NCBI GenBank assembly: GCA_964415605.1
Contig: CAYQBA010000025.1
Coordinates: 1 to 34,167 of the forward strand
Direction: 5' to 3'
Origin: UCB3 sp964415605
GTDB taxonomy: Bacteria; Chloroflexota; Anaerolineae; Epilineales; Epilineaceae
Length of the DNA stretch: 34,167 bases
How positions within the stretch are numbered: position 1 is the first letter of the stretch; the number at the start of each line of letters is the position of its first letter. Made by a program: the position numbers and the translations under genes. Positions 14,675-23,319 of the stretch are shown one piece after another. A model generated the notes under the pieces. That model was given only the letters and a program-made list of their open reading frames with translations. It was not told the origin of the DNA and searched no databases.

Positions 14675-17149
14675 TCACCTCGTGAGTTGCTGGCCGAGCC
14701 GTGGCAGGAACGCCCGATCTCGGACTTCGAACGGCCGCCACAAGGCGGCGCCGCGGTCGAGCATCCCGACCCACATCCCCTCCGGCGCCGGTCCCAGGGC
14801 GGCGACCTCGTCGGCGGGCAGCCCGCCGTCGGCCACCGTCATCGCCTGCCACCCGGCCGCGTCGTCGAGGATGCGGATCCCCGCGGCCGGGGGGATGACG
14901 CCTGCATGGTTGCGGTGCAGCGCCGCCCACAGGCGACCGCCGGCGTCGACGGCCAAGGCGCGGACCGCGCCACCGTCTTCGAACCGCTCGGCGGACCAGT
15001 CGTCGCCCGCGCACGGGCGCGCGCAACCGTCCAACGTCGCGTCGATGCCGATGCCCGTCAGCCAGTGGAAGCCGCCGCGCCCGACCCAGCCGCCGGCCCA
15101 GACCCGGCCGCGGCCGCGGTCGAACACGATGCTCGTCATCTCGCCGTCGTCGCCCTGCGCGGACAACGGGGCTCCGGTGGATTTCGCCCAGCGGGACCAG
15201 GTCCGCCCGTCCCAGCGCGAAAAGCCGCCGCCGCGAAACACGCGTTCGCACTGCCCGGCCGGATCGCACGCCCAATCGGGGTGCGCCTGGTGCGCCAGCC
15301 AGACATGCCCGGTGACGGGGTCGACCGCGATGCCCGAGACGTTCATGCCGCCGAAGCCCGGACCGCCCGTCCGGCTGTCGTGGACCGTCCACTGGTCGCC
15401 GGCGGGATCGTACGCCGCGGCCCCTTCGCCGGCCGTGCCGATCCAGACGCGGCCGGCACCGTCGACGGCAATCGCCTGGGCCGACGTGAGCCGCGACGGC
15501 GCGCCGGCAGGCGTCCGCCAGGCATCTCCGTCGAGCACCGCGACGCCCCCGTCGAGCCAGTCCTTGCCCCCCCACACGCCGGCGCGCGCGGCGACCCACA
15601 CCCGGCCATCGGGCCCCACCGCGAGCCCCGTCACGCGGTCGCCCGGCAACCCGCCCGGCGCACCCGTGAACCGCCACGTCCGCCACGCGCGGCCGTCCCA
15701 GCGCGCGACGCCGCGCCCATCCGTCCCGAACCACACGTCGCCGCTCGTCGGGTGCCGCACGATGGCCGAGACACGGTTGGACGGCAGGCCGGCACCAGCC
15801 GTCGCGCGCGTCGTCCACGCGCCGCCCGCCGATCGGGCGAGCACGCCCCAGCCCTCGCCCAGCGCCGGGCCGCGCGTCCCCACCCAGATGCCGTCGCCGG
15901 CCACCACGAGCGCCGACGGCACCAGCGCCGCCGTGTCGGCCGGGCCGGGCAGGGCAACGGGGGTCCATGCGTCGTCGCGGGCAGCGGCCGAGCCCGGGGC
16001 ATCGCCGAGCGTGTCGTTGTGGTCGAGCACGAGCACGCCGCGACCGGCGTCGGCGCCGTTGCCAAGCGCCAACCACACGTTGGCCTGGTCGTCGAACGCG
16101 AGCGCCAGCACCGTGTTGGCGGGCATCCCGCCCCCGGATGGCCGGCGGGCGTATTGCGCGTGGCCGCCGCCCTCGACGCACACCCGCGAGGCCCCGCCGG
16201 CGGTGAACACGTGCAGGCCGTTGCCGCCGCCCGCCCAGACGCGCCCGGCCGCGTCGACCGCCAGCGCGTGCACGACGCTCGGCACACACGGCGCGCTGCC
16301 GGCCTGCCACTGCGTCCACGCGCCGGTGCTCCCATCGCCCGTCGGCTCGTGGACCGCCAGCCCGCCCCCGGTGGCCACCCAGCCCCAGTCGCTGCCCGTG
16401 GCCGGCTCGGGATCGCCGAGGCGCGCCCACGCCAGGAACGGCCGCGTGCCCACCCACAGGCGGCCCGCCGCGTCGACGGCCAGCGCCGTGACGTTGTCGG
16501 ACGGCAGCGGCGCGAAGCGCTCGCCGCCGCCGGGCCGCGGCGCGGCCCGCAGCACCGGCCCCCAGCCCTCGGTCGCGGGGCCGAGGCGGGCCAACCCGCC
16601 CCCGACGAACGCCCCCGGTTCGGCGGCGCCGTCCCCGCGCGCGCCGGCGGCCCAGCGCGCCTCGAAGCCGACCCACAATCCGCCGTCCGAGTCGGCGGCC
16701 AACGCCGTCACCGATGGCGACGGGAACCGGTCCGCCGGCGGCATGACCGCACGCCAGCGGTCCGCCGCCGGGTCGAAGCGGGCCAACCCAGCGCCGGTGC
16801 CGGCCCACAGGCCGCCCGCGCCGTCACGCACGACGGCGCGCACCCGGTTGTCGGGCAGGCCGTCCTGCGGCGCCAGGTACTGGCGATAGCCGGCCGACCC
16901 GTCGTCCCAGCGCACGATCCCGCCGCCGTCGGTGGCCGACCACACCCCGCCGTCCTCACGCAGAAGCGCCAGCACGCGGTCGCCGTTGGCCACGCTCCGC
17001 CATGTCCCAGGCGGCGCCGGGGCAAGCAGGGCGGCCGACGGCCGCGGCGAGCGGGCGATGGCCAGCCCGCCGGCGGTCCACGCCACGCAGGCGGCCAGCG
17101 TGACCATGCCGATCACGCGGCGTGCTCGGCATGGACTGCGGGTCAACAT
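14675..17149 (-). CDS. Secreted regulator-type beta-propeller protein
   Basis: 824 aa from the ATG at 17149, with AGGAGG 10 nt upstream. The N-terminus is a signal peptide (RARRVIGMVTLAACVAWTAG). The rest is a chain of propeller blades with repeated LWVGT/VWAGG motifs and 'D-x-x-G-R-V-W' turns. It aligns along its length with the first propeller of the downstream gene: both share NGDR, then ATDGGG(I/V)VRW and QYLAPQDGL, with the same blade order. This marks a tandem duplication. The C-terminus ends RDRAFLPRLGQQLTR, which recalls the YLP-type motif found after Thr-Pro linkers elsewhere in this window. It forms an operon with the downstream paralogue (3-nt gap). The role is probably extracellular ligand or surface binding; no catalytic residues are seen. 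Confidence 0.87.
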   Translation of the reverse strand: MLTRSPCRARRVIGMVTLAACVAWTAGGLAIARSPRPSAALLAPAPPGTWRSVANGDRVLALLREDGGVWSATDGGGIVRWDDGSAGYRQYLAPQDGLPDNRVRAVVRDGAGGLWAGTGAGLARFDPAADRWRAVMPPADRFPSPSVTALAADSDGGLWVGFEARWAAGARGDGAAEPGAFVGGGLARLGPATEGWGPVLRAAPRPGGGERFAPLPSDNVTALAVDAAGRLWVGTRPFLAWARLGDPEPATGSDWGWVATGGGLAVHEPTGDGSTGAWTQWQAGSAPCVPSVVHALAVDAAGRVWAGGGNGLHVFTAGGASRVCVEGGGHAQYARRPSGGGMPANTVLALAFDDQANVWLALGNGADAGRGVLVLDHNDTLGDAPGSAAARDDAWTPVALPGPADTAALVPSALVVAGDGIWVGTRGPALGEGWGVLARSAGGAWTTRATAGAGLPSNRVSAIVRHPTSGDVWFGTDGRGVARWDGRAWRTWRFTGAPGGLPGDRVTGLAVGPDGRVWVAARAGVWGGKDWLDGGVAVLDGDAWRTPAGAPSRLTSAQAIAVDGAGRVWIGTAGEGAAAYDPAGDQWTVHDSRTGGPGFGGMNVSGIAVDPVTGHVWLAHQAHPDWACDPAGQCERVFRGGGFSRWDGRTWSRWAKSTGAPLSAQGDDGEMTSIVFDRGRGRVWAGGWVGRGGFHWLTGIGIDATLDGCARPCAGDDWSAERFEDGGAVRALAVDAGGRLWAALHRNHAGVIPPAAGIRILDDAAGWQAMTVADGGLPADEVAALGPAPEGMWVGMLDRGAALWRPFEVRDRAFLPRLGQQLTR

Positions 17150-17165
17150 CGGTCACCGGCCTCCT

Positions 17166-17534
17166 GACATTCACGGGCGGGCACGGCGGCCACCCAGGAA
17201 CGGTGTGTGCACTCGGTCATCGGCTCGTTCGGACGGCCGGCCCCCAGGCAAAGCGGCCGGCAAGACCAGCGCGGGCGGGTGGCGGCGTGGAGGCATCGGC
17301 CCGGCATCCGGGACGGCGTGCAGTCGTGGACCAGCGTGGAGTCCGCCCCAATACGGATTTCGCAAACCCATCGGCAAATTCCAAGACCCGCGAGGCCTCG
17401 GATCGACGCCCTGGCCATCGGGCGCCGCTCTGCGGCCACACTCCAGGGACGTCCCGGCTCGGCGGCCGGATACGGCCGGGCGCATTAAGATTGACTAACC
17501 ACGGCCTCCGGGTGACCGTCGCGCCGTCGCCCCC
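17166..17534. other. Intergenic stretch upstream of the propeller operon
   Basis: About 370 bp with no convincing gene on either strand; open frames here have unnatural Arg/Pro/Ala composition. It should contain the propeller operon promoter. Short AT-rich patches at about 17348-17385 and 17484-17500 are possible promoter sites, but no pair of boxes is convincing. Confidence 0.5.
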
Positions 17535-17579
17535 TGTCTGGCCACCGCGCGGCCGCGCGGGCGGCACGGTGGCCAGACA
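17535..17579 (-). terminator. Hairpin terminator of the SdrD-B protein gene
   Basis: An exact 13-bp inverted repeat, TGTCTGGCCACCG / CGGTGGCCAGACA, around a 19-nt GC-rich loop. It lies 24 bp beyond the stop codon at 17604 on the minus strand. There is no T-tract. Confidence 0.6.
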
Positions 17580-17603
17580 AGGACTTCGGCGCGCGCCAAT
17601 CGC

Positions 17604-20162
17604 CTACGGGATCGGCGGGCCCGGCGGCGTCGGCACGCCGAGCGTCGGGGTCGGCATCGCGGTCGCCGGCAGATCGGTCGGGCGTGGCCACGGCCGGCCC
17701 GGGCCGGGCGGCGGCTCACAGCACGGGACGTGGTTCGGGACACCCGGGCAGTGCGGCGCCGGCCCGCTGAACGCGAACGGCCCGATGATCGGAACACCCT
17801 GGTTGGCGGCGCTCTCGTCGCCAGGGATCTCAGTGCCCAGGAGGCCGCCGGACCGCTCGACCTTGACGGCCGCCAGGCCGACCAGGTTGCGCACGAAGCC
17901 TCCGCCGGGGTCGAACACCTCGTGCGACCAGTAGACGGCGCTGATCACGGCGCTGCCCTTGAACCCGCTCGGCAGGAACGCCATGTTGTTGCCGGCATCG
18001 AGGTACTCGACCTGTCGATCGTGCAGCTTCTCGCACATGTTGGTGACCAGGCCGTTCTGGTCGAAGATGTAGATGACAAAGTCCGTGAACCCCGGCTTGG
18101 CCACCAGGTTGGCGATGGCCACCTCGGTGGTCAGCCCGGTGCGGTCGACGTCCTTCATGAAGCTCGGGATGCCGATCCGCCCGACGCCGGAGTACAGCCC
18201 GCCCCAGCCGGAGCCCACCTGCCAGTCGTAGGCGCGCTGCTCGGGGAACAACGCGTAGGCCATGGCTTCGAGCGGCTGCCCGCGGGTCACGTCGGCGTAC
18301 TTGACGAGGTGGGCGACCGCGGAGATGTTGGGGCCCGCGACGGCGGGTTGGCCGGGCGTGAACCACTCCTGGCTCTCGACCCGCACGTGGCCGACCCAGC
18401 TGCCCGGAAGGTCGGCGACCACCGGGAGGTAGAAGCCCTGGCTGCCACCGGGGCAAATCCAATCCGTCAAGGTCGTGATGACGTCGCCCGAGCGGTCCAG
18501 GAAGTAGACCTTGACCCGGGCGTTGGTGACGGTCGACAGGTTCTGGACCTGGACCATCGAGTCCCAGCCCTGGTACTCGGAGTACAGGAGCGGCCCGTAG
18601 GCCACCTGGCTGCCGGTCGTGAAGACGGGCGGGCCGTCGAACGCGTACTTGAGCTCGGCCGGGCTGCCGTGATAGGTCATGAGCACGTCGTGACCGATGA
18701 GGTCGACGGCCACCGACAGCGGCTCGCTGCCGCGCAGCGTGGCGCTGCCGACCCAGTCCGGGCCGACGCACGTCGACGCGTCGAACTGGAACGTCTCGCC
18801 CGGGGCCAGGGTCAGGATGTCGCAGATCTTGGGCCGCAAGCAGTCGCTCTGGGCCTGGAACCAAATTTCGATCGAGCTGCACTCCAGGCCACCGTTCTGG
18901 ATGTAGAGCCAGCTGTTGAACCCCCCCTTCTCGGCGTAGACGAGGGGGGCGTAAAACGCATAGCCGCCGTAGGCCGGATCGTAGACCCCCAACATCTCGT
19001 CGGCCAGGCCGATGTAGCTGGAGGTGACGTTGACCATCGGGTTGTTGTCGCCCGGACACTTGCGCACGACCTCGACGGCCAGCGACGCGCCGGGATAGGC
19101 GCCGAAGTCGAAGCCGTAGCCCGTGCCGACCTGCCACACGCCGTGCTCGTTGTAGGCCTTCTTGAAGCGGCGGTACTCGTTGCAGTCGCCGACGACGTCG
19201 TGGAACAGCCGCTCGCACAGGAGATCGGCGAACACGTCGCCCGAGCCCGGGGTGTTGATGGCCGGCGCGCTGAACACCATGCCGCTCTTGGCGCGCGACG
19301 GCAGCTGCGCGTCGATGAAGTGCCACGCGCTGCCGGGTCGCAGCAGCCCGGAGCACTCGACCTTGAGCGGACCGGTGCACTGGGGCGGGCAGGCCCCGGG
19401 CGCGCCCCAGACGACCAGCAGCGCCTTGGAGTCCCAGGCCCCGACGTTCTGCACCTCGATGATCGTCGAGCACGTGTTGTCGTTGGCCTGGTAGTTGAGG
19501 ATCGGGATGTGGGTCTGCTGGCCGCTCGGGATGTCGCAGCACGGCGGCTTGCCCGGCGGAACGCCGGGTGGTCCGGGCGGCGGGGGGGGTGGGTTGCCGG
19601 GCACGAACCCGCTCTGATAACACCCGAAGTCGGCGCGGGCCGAGCAGCACCAGTACGTCGAGAAGTCGCGCAGCTCGAACTCGCGGTACACCGGGGTGGT
19701 CGGCTGGCATCCCCCGGGGCAATCCACCTGCACGCCGTAGTTGGGGCCGACCGGGAGGAGCGGGAAGCTGTAGTAGCCGTCGGCGTTGGTGACGGCCTGC
19801 CCGATCACCCCCCCGGAAGCCGGATCGATGAGCTTGACGGCGACGCCCGGCAACCGGGTGTCGCCGGTGTTGGGGTCGTACCGCCCGTTCCGGTTGTTGT
19901 CGACATAGGTGTTGCCGTGCACCTTGAGCGCGGTGCACGGCGCGTCCACCGGCACGCCGCCCGCGGCGCCGCCCGGGCAGTTCGGCGTGGCGTTCGCCGG
20001 AGCCTCGGCCCGCGCCACCGCCACCCCGGCCGGGCCGGCGCCCAGCGCCGCCCATGTGCCGCCAACCAGCCCGCCGAACACCACGATCATTACCGCCGCC
20101 ACGCCGTCTCCGGCCCGCCAGCCCTGCCGCGCGGGCACGACGCCTTCCCGCAGCCATCGCAT
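17604..20162 (-). CDS. Secreted SdrD-B-domain protein with four repeated surface modules
   Basis: 852 aa from the ATG at 20162, with AAGGAG 9 nt upstream. A signal or anchor segment lies at about 21-50. Residues about 80-148 are an SdrD-B/collagen-binding-B-like Ig domain (GNTYVDNNRNGRYDPNTGD, then LPGVAVKL and GYYSFPLLPVG). After a poly-Pro hinge (about 200-217) come four copies of a module of about 110-130 residues, each opening with a 'P-(L/I)-x-Y/F ... S-x-(I/V)-x-(V/I)-(Q/A)N' block, at about 229, 405, 522 and 674. Examples are PLVYAEKGGFNSWLYIQN and PLLYSEYQGWDSMVQVQN. Modules 1 and 2 carry several Cys residues that may form disulfides. The C-terminus is a short Pro/Thr tail without a transmembrane anchor. 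It is probably a cell-surface or sheath protein. The module family is not one I can name, but similar blocks are common in Chloroflexota exoproteins. Confidence 0.85.
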   Translation of the reverse strand: MRWLREGVVPARQGWRAGDGVAAVMIVVFGGLVGGTWAALGAGPAGVAVARAEAPANATPNCPGGAAGGVPVDAPCTALKVHGNTYVDNNRNGRYDPNTGDTRLPGVAVKLIDPASGGVIGQAVTNADGYYSFPLLPVGPNYGVQVDCPGGCQPTTPVYREFELRDFSTYWCCSARADFGCYQSGFVPGNPPPPPPGPPGVPPGKPPCCDIPSGQQTHIPILNYQANDNTCSTIIEVQNVGAWDSKALLVVWGAPGACPPQCTGPLKVECSGLLRPGSAWHFIDAQLPSRAKSGMVFSAPAINTPGSGDVFADLLCERLFHDVVGDCNEYRRFKKAYNEHGVWQVGTGYGFDFGAYPGASLAVEVVRKCPGDNNPMVNVTSSYIGLADEMLGVYDPAYGGYAFYAPLVYAEKGGFNSWLYIQNGGLECSSIEIWFQAQSDCLRPKICDILTLAPGETFQFDASTCVGPDWVGSATLRGSEPLSVAVDLIGHDVLMTYHGSPAELKYAFDGPPVFTTGSQVAYGPLLYSEYQGWDSMVQVQNLSTVTNARVKVYFLDRSGDVITTLTDWICPGGSQGFYLPVVADLPGSWVGHVRVESQEWFTPGQPAVAGPNISAVAHLVKYADVTRGQPLEAMAYALFPEQRAYDWQVGSGWGGLYSGVGRIGIPSFMKDVDRTGLTTEVAIANLVAKPGFTDFVIYIFDQNGLVTNMCEKLHDRQVEYLDAGNNMAFLPSGFKGSAVISAVYWSHEVFDPGGGFVRNLVGLAAVKVERSGGLLGTEIPGDESAANQGVPIIGPFAFSGPAPHCPGVPNHVPCCEPPPGPGRPWPRPTDLPATAMPTPTLGVPTPPGPPIP

Positions 20163-20598
20163 CTCTCAAAACTCCTTGCGCAAGACACCGCGCGCCTGAC
20201 ATGCGCCGCGATGATGACGATTGGCGACCGCAGGACGGGGCAGGGCAAGGCATCCGCGGATCTGACGATGGAGAACGCGGCGGGGGGCTGGGCGTTACGC
20301 CGGATGCGGCCGTCGTCGCGGGGCGGGGGAACGCGAGAGGGCCGCCGCGCGCCAGGGCCGCCCGCGGCCCCCGCCGAGAAAAACAAGAGGCCGCCGCGGG
20401 GGGGGCGCCCCCCCCCCCCGCGGGCCCCCCCCCCGGCCCNNNNNNNNNNGGGGGGGGGGGCACGGGGTGGGGCCCGCCGCGCGCGTGCGGGCGGGGGGCC
20501 CCTCTCGGAGATCTCGATGCGGCCGCGGCGGGCGCGCAGCCCGCCGCCTCGGCGGACCCGCTCGCGGCCAGGCGCCGCGGGCGGCCGCCGTCAACCGC
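20163..20598. other. Intergenic region containing an assembly gap (10 N)
   Basis: Ten N bases at 20440-20449 are flanked by runs of C and G (about 20395-20439 and 20450-20500) that look like failed sequencing or assembly rather than real sequence. No gene is supported here. The left part (20163-20390) should hold the promoter of the SdrD-B protein gene. The true distance between the flanking genes, and any small gene between them, is unknown. Confidence 0.9.
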
Positions 20599-21465
20599 CT
20601 AGTAGCGGCACCAGTAGCCGTTCCACTGCCACTGCTGGGTGTAGCACCGGCAGCTGTAGTTGTAGGTCCGGGTCTGGCCCCAGTAGTAGGCCGGCTTGTA
20701 CCCGAGGTTGCCGTAGCACGGGTTGTACGACGACCCGCAGCCGTAGCTGTTGTTGCTGTAGGGCAGGTAGTAGTACAGGCCGGAGTTGGAGTAGCAGTAC
20801 GACGAGTTGTACGAGCTGTTGTACGTGTAGAAGTACTGCAGCGACGGGGCGCACGACGAACAGCGCAGGTACGCCGCCATGCTGTTGCACAGCCCGTAGT
20901 AGTTGGAGCGGTAGGTGTTGTAGGTGCTGTACGAGTTGTAGTACATCGCACCCGTGTTGTAGTTCCAGACGCTCCAGTCCGGCACGGCGGTGTCCGGCGT
21001 GGACTCGAGATCGGCGGGGCCGACCGCGTCCAGGGTCGGGCCGCCCGGCGCCGGCACCGCCGGCCGCGAGGCCTTGAGATAGCTCTCGGTGGGCGTCACG
21101 CGCATGTCGGCGTCGACGGTGATCTCGCCGCGCTCGATCAGCTTGTTGGACTCGGCCAGCGCCGCCCGATAGTGCGTGAGGAACTCGTCGGTCACACCGA
21201 GCTCGGCCGCCGTGATCTCGGGGTCGAGCTGCACCAGCCCGTCCGCGTCGATCCACAGGTGCTGCTCGATGCGCTCGTTGATGTCGACCACCACGTCCAT
21301 CTCCGCCGCGTCGATCACGTTGTCGAACGTGCTCGCCTCCGGCGGGGCGACGGGGCCTGGATCGACCTTGTCCACGGGGGCCGCCGCCCACGACGTGCCC
21401 GAAACCACGCCGATCGCGAAGGCCGCCGTGGCACACGCCATTGCGGTACGTACAGACCAGTTCAT
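20599..21465 (-). CDS. Secreted protein with Tyr/Cys/Asn-rich C-terminal domain
   Basis: 288 aa from the ATG at 21465, with AGGAGG about 12 nt upstream; the longer open frame to 21594 adds only Cys/Pro-rich non-natural residues. Residues 1-28 are a clear signal peptide ending SGTSWAA. Residues about 45-145 are acidic and helical (FDNVIDAAEMDVVVDINERI), of unknown family. The last 128 residues (161-288) contain about 30 Tyr, 9 Cys and 6 Trp in Tyr/Asn/Ser repeats such as MYYNSYSTYNTYRSNYY and YNSSYNSSYCYSNSGLYYY. Such composition is seen in cross-linked or adhesive materials (dityrosine, disulfide), so a sheath, matrix or adhesive role is plausible but inferred. It has no recognised homologue family. 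It lies downstream of no close neighbour and looks monocistronic. Confidence 0.82.
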   Translation of the reverse strand: MNWSVRTAMACATAAFAIGVVSGTSWAAAPVDKVDPGPVAPPEASTFDNVIDAAEMDVVVDINERIEQHLWIDADGLVQLDPEITAAELGVTDEFLTHYRAALAESNKLIERGEITVDADMRVTPTESYLKASRPAVPAPGGPTLDAVGPADLESTPDTAVPDWSVWNYNTGAMYYNSYSTYNTYRSNYYGLCNSMAAYLRCSSCAPSLQYFYTYNSSYNSSYCYSNSGLYYYLPYSNNSYGCGSSYNPCYGNLGYKPAYYWGQTRTYNYSCRCYTQQWQWNGYWCRY

Positions 21466-21617
21466 GGAGTTGTCCCCTCCTGTGTACATGAAAGCGGTCA
21501 GACCAGAACATGGGTTGGATGGGCAGGGACAGACCCGTCGACCGACCGCGTGGGCGGGCAGTGCCACGCACGGCAGGCCACACCTGGCAAGCACACCGGC
21601 ACGTGCCAGCCGGCCGG

Positions 21618-21647
21618 ATAATAGCAGCGATCGGCGCGGCGTGCGAA
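21618..21647 (-). promoter_or_regulatory. Possible promoter of the Tyr-rich protein gene
   Basis: On the minus strand, TTCGCA (plus 21642-21647), an 18-bp spacer, and TATTAT (21618-21623), about 150 bp upstream of the start. The rest of the 312-bp intergenic stretch 21466-21777 shows no gene. It contains several GTGCC/GGCAC half-sites between the promoter and the start (about 21520-21615) that could be regulatory. Confidence 0.4.
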
Positions 21648-21777
21648 TCCATGCGCGTCCACCGCCTCCGCGCCCTTCATCCGGAATCCGGCAGCCAGTT
21701 CCAACGCGGTCGACCCGGCGGGCGTTACGATCGAAGGTGCTCGCGCGCGCCGCGCCGCGCGCCGGTCCGGGAAGGCC

Positions 21778-23124
21778 TCAGGTCGCCGGGTCGGCCCGGC
21801 GGTCGGCCGCCGGGAGGCACACGAAGCCGGCCGCGTCGACACAGGCGTCGATACCGGTGTCGAGCCAGCCATCGGCCGCGACGTTGGGGCCGCAGACCTC
21901 GAGGCGACCGGCGACCGCGTCGCCCGCCGCGGCGGCGCCCACCGCGGCCGCCGCCCATCCGCCGCCCGGTCGGACCCGGACGTCCACCGATGGCAAGGGG
22001 AGACCGACACAGGCCGGGCGAACCGGCGCGTTGACGGGATGGCAGATCGCCAGGCCGGCCACCGCCGCTCCGCCCAGCCCGGTGCACGGCGCCAGGCCGG
22101 TGGCATCCTGGAACGCCGAGAGGACCTCCGGGTCCAGCGGGTCGCCCGCCAGCCAGGCCCGCACGCCGCGCATGTCACATTGAGCCAGTCGCGGGTCTTG
22201 GGCGAGCATGGTCACGACATCCCCGGTGGACACGACGTACGCCGGGCGCAGGTGGCGCACCACGTCACGGACCTCCTCGAGCGCGGTGCGGGGCACCACC
22301 ACCACCCGCGCCTGGAGCAGCGCCGCCGCCCCCAGCGCCGCGACGGCGCCAAGGCCGCCGGCCAGCGGCGCCAACACGAGCCAGGTGTCGGCACCGGGCA
22401 CGGCATCCGGCAGCCAGGCCTGGAGCTGATGGGCGCCCGCCACGAGGTGGCCGTGCGTGAACAGGATCGAGCCCGTGCCGCGGCCCGGCGGCGCGGCCAG
22501 GCACAGCCCCGCGGCGTCGGCGGCGCGCGCCGAGGGGCGAGGCTCGCCCCGGCGGCCCAACCAGGCGTCCCAGGCCAGGCCGCCGGCGCCGGCGTCGCCC
22601 CGATCGGAGCGGGGTGCCACGCCGAAACGCCGGCCGATCGCGCGGACCACGCGGATGCTTCGCGGCAACACCGTCCCCGGGTCGACGACGATCACCGGGC
22701 CGCCGGAGGCCATGGCGCGCGTCGGCCAGGCGCGGCCGACGATGCACGCCCGCACCGGGCCGACGGCGTCCGCCGCGGCGACGGGGGGCGGCTCTCGCCC
22801 CGAGTCCCGGGCCAGCAGCGGCACCCCCCCGGCCCGCAAGGTCCCGAGCACGGCCATCCACCAGTGGGCACACGGCGGGAGGTCGATCCACACGGCATCG
22901 CCCGGCACGAGCCCATCGCGCTGCAGCGCGGCGGCCGCGCGGCCAATCGCGTTGTCGAGCTCGGCATAGGTGTAGGTCCGGTTGACGAAGGTCAGGGCCG
23001 GGCGGCTGGGTGTCGCGGCCGCGGCGGCCGCGAAGAGGGCGTCGAACGGCTGATCGATCGGCTCGACGCGATCCGGGACCCCGGCCTCGTAGCTTTGCCG
23101 CCACGGGCGATGCTGTACGTTCAC
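21778..23124 (-). CDS. Degenerate AMP-binding (acyl-CoA synthetase-like) protein, C-terminal domain missing
   Basis: About 448 aa from the GTG at 23124 (no strong ribosome binding site; the frame is open to 23262). The N-terminus matches long-chain acyl-CoA synthetases: RPWRQSYEAGVPDRVEP, then YTYAELDNAIGRAAAAL and GVPLLARDS. The usual nucleotide-binding loop (Ser/Thr/Gly-rich with Lys) is replaced by APPGRGTGSILFTHGHL, which lacks the Lys. Near the end, GWLDTGIDACVDAAGFVCL corresponds to the conserved 'GW-x-TGD' motif but has Ile in place of the catalytic-core Asp. The protein stops right after it, missing the roughly 100-aa C-terminal domain with the adenylation Lys. It is therefore probably inactive as a CoA ligase: a pseudoenzyme or a decaying gene. 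The codon pattern still looks coding and there is no obvious frameshift. Confidence 0.72.
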   Translation of the reverse strand: MNVQHRPWRQSYEAGVPDRVEPIDQPFDALFAAAAAATPSRPALTFVNRTYTYAELDNAIGRAAAALQRDGLVPGDAVWIDLPPCAHWWMAVLGTLRAGGVPLLARDSGREPPPVAAADAVGPVRACIVGRAWPTRAMASGGPVIVVDPGTVLPRSIRVVRAIGRRFGVAPRSDRGDAGAGGLAWDAWLGRRGEPRPSARAADAAGLCLAAPPGRGTGSILFTHGHLVAGAHQLQAWLPDAVPGADTWLVLAPLAGGLGAVAALGAAALLQARVVVVPRTALEEVRDVVRHLRPAYVVSTGDVVTMLAQDPRLAQCDMRGVRAWLAGDPLDPEVLSAFQDATGLAPCTGLGGAAVAGLAICHPVNAPVRPACVGLPLPSVDVRVRPGGGWAAAAVGAAAAGDAVAGRLEVCGPNVAADGWLDTGIDACVDAAGFVCLPAADRRADPAT

Positions 23125-23180
23125 GGGCGCGAGACGATACCACCCGGCGGCCGCGCGCGCCAACTGCGCTTGGACGCCGG

Positions 23181-23209
23181 TTGGACCGGTGAGGTGAATC
23201 GGGTATACT
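23181..23209 (+). promoter_or_regulatory. Promoter of the rpsB operon
   Basis: TTGGAC (23181-23186), a 17-bp spacer, and TATACT (23204-23209), a good -10 box in otherwise GC-rich DNA. It implies a leader of about 100 nt before rpsB. Confidence 0.6.
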
Positions 23210-23319
23210 GTTTGTTTGGCTATCGCAACGCCACCCACCAAATCACACGCCCCCGCATCCATCGTGCCGGCGCACCACGCCGGTGAGGGGGCCGACGCTC
23301 AAAACGAGAGGAAGACCGC

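Noticed and set aside
10602..16808. Minus-strand open frame of 2068 codons overlapping both propeller genes
   Set aside because: It is an alternative frame of the same strand, almost entirely Arg/Gly/Ala, with no ribosome binding site and no repeats of a known fold.
10265..17167. Plus-strand open frame of 2300 codons
   Set aside because: It is the antisense shadow of the hydrolase and propeller genes. The Arg/Pro/Ala-rich translation has no motif, while the minus-strand frames have signal peptides and propeller repeats.
20163..20390. Short open frames before the assembly gap
   Set aside because: No ribosome binding site or motif, and the neighbouring sequence is of doubtful quality.
17730..21077. 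Plus-strand open frame of 1115 codons
   Set aside because: It runs antisense to the SdrD-B gene and across the N gap, which alone makes it unreliable.
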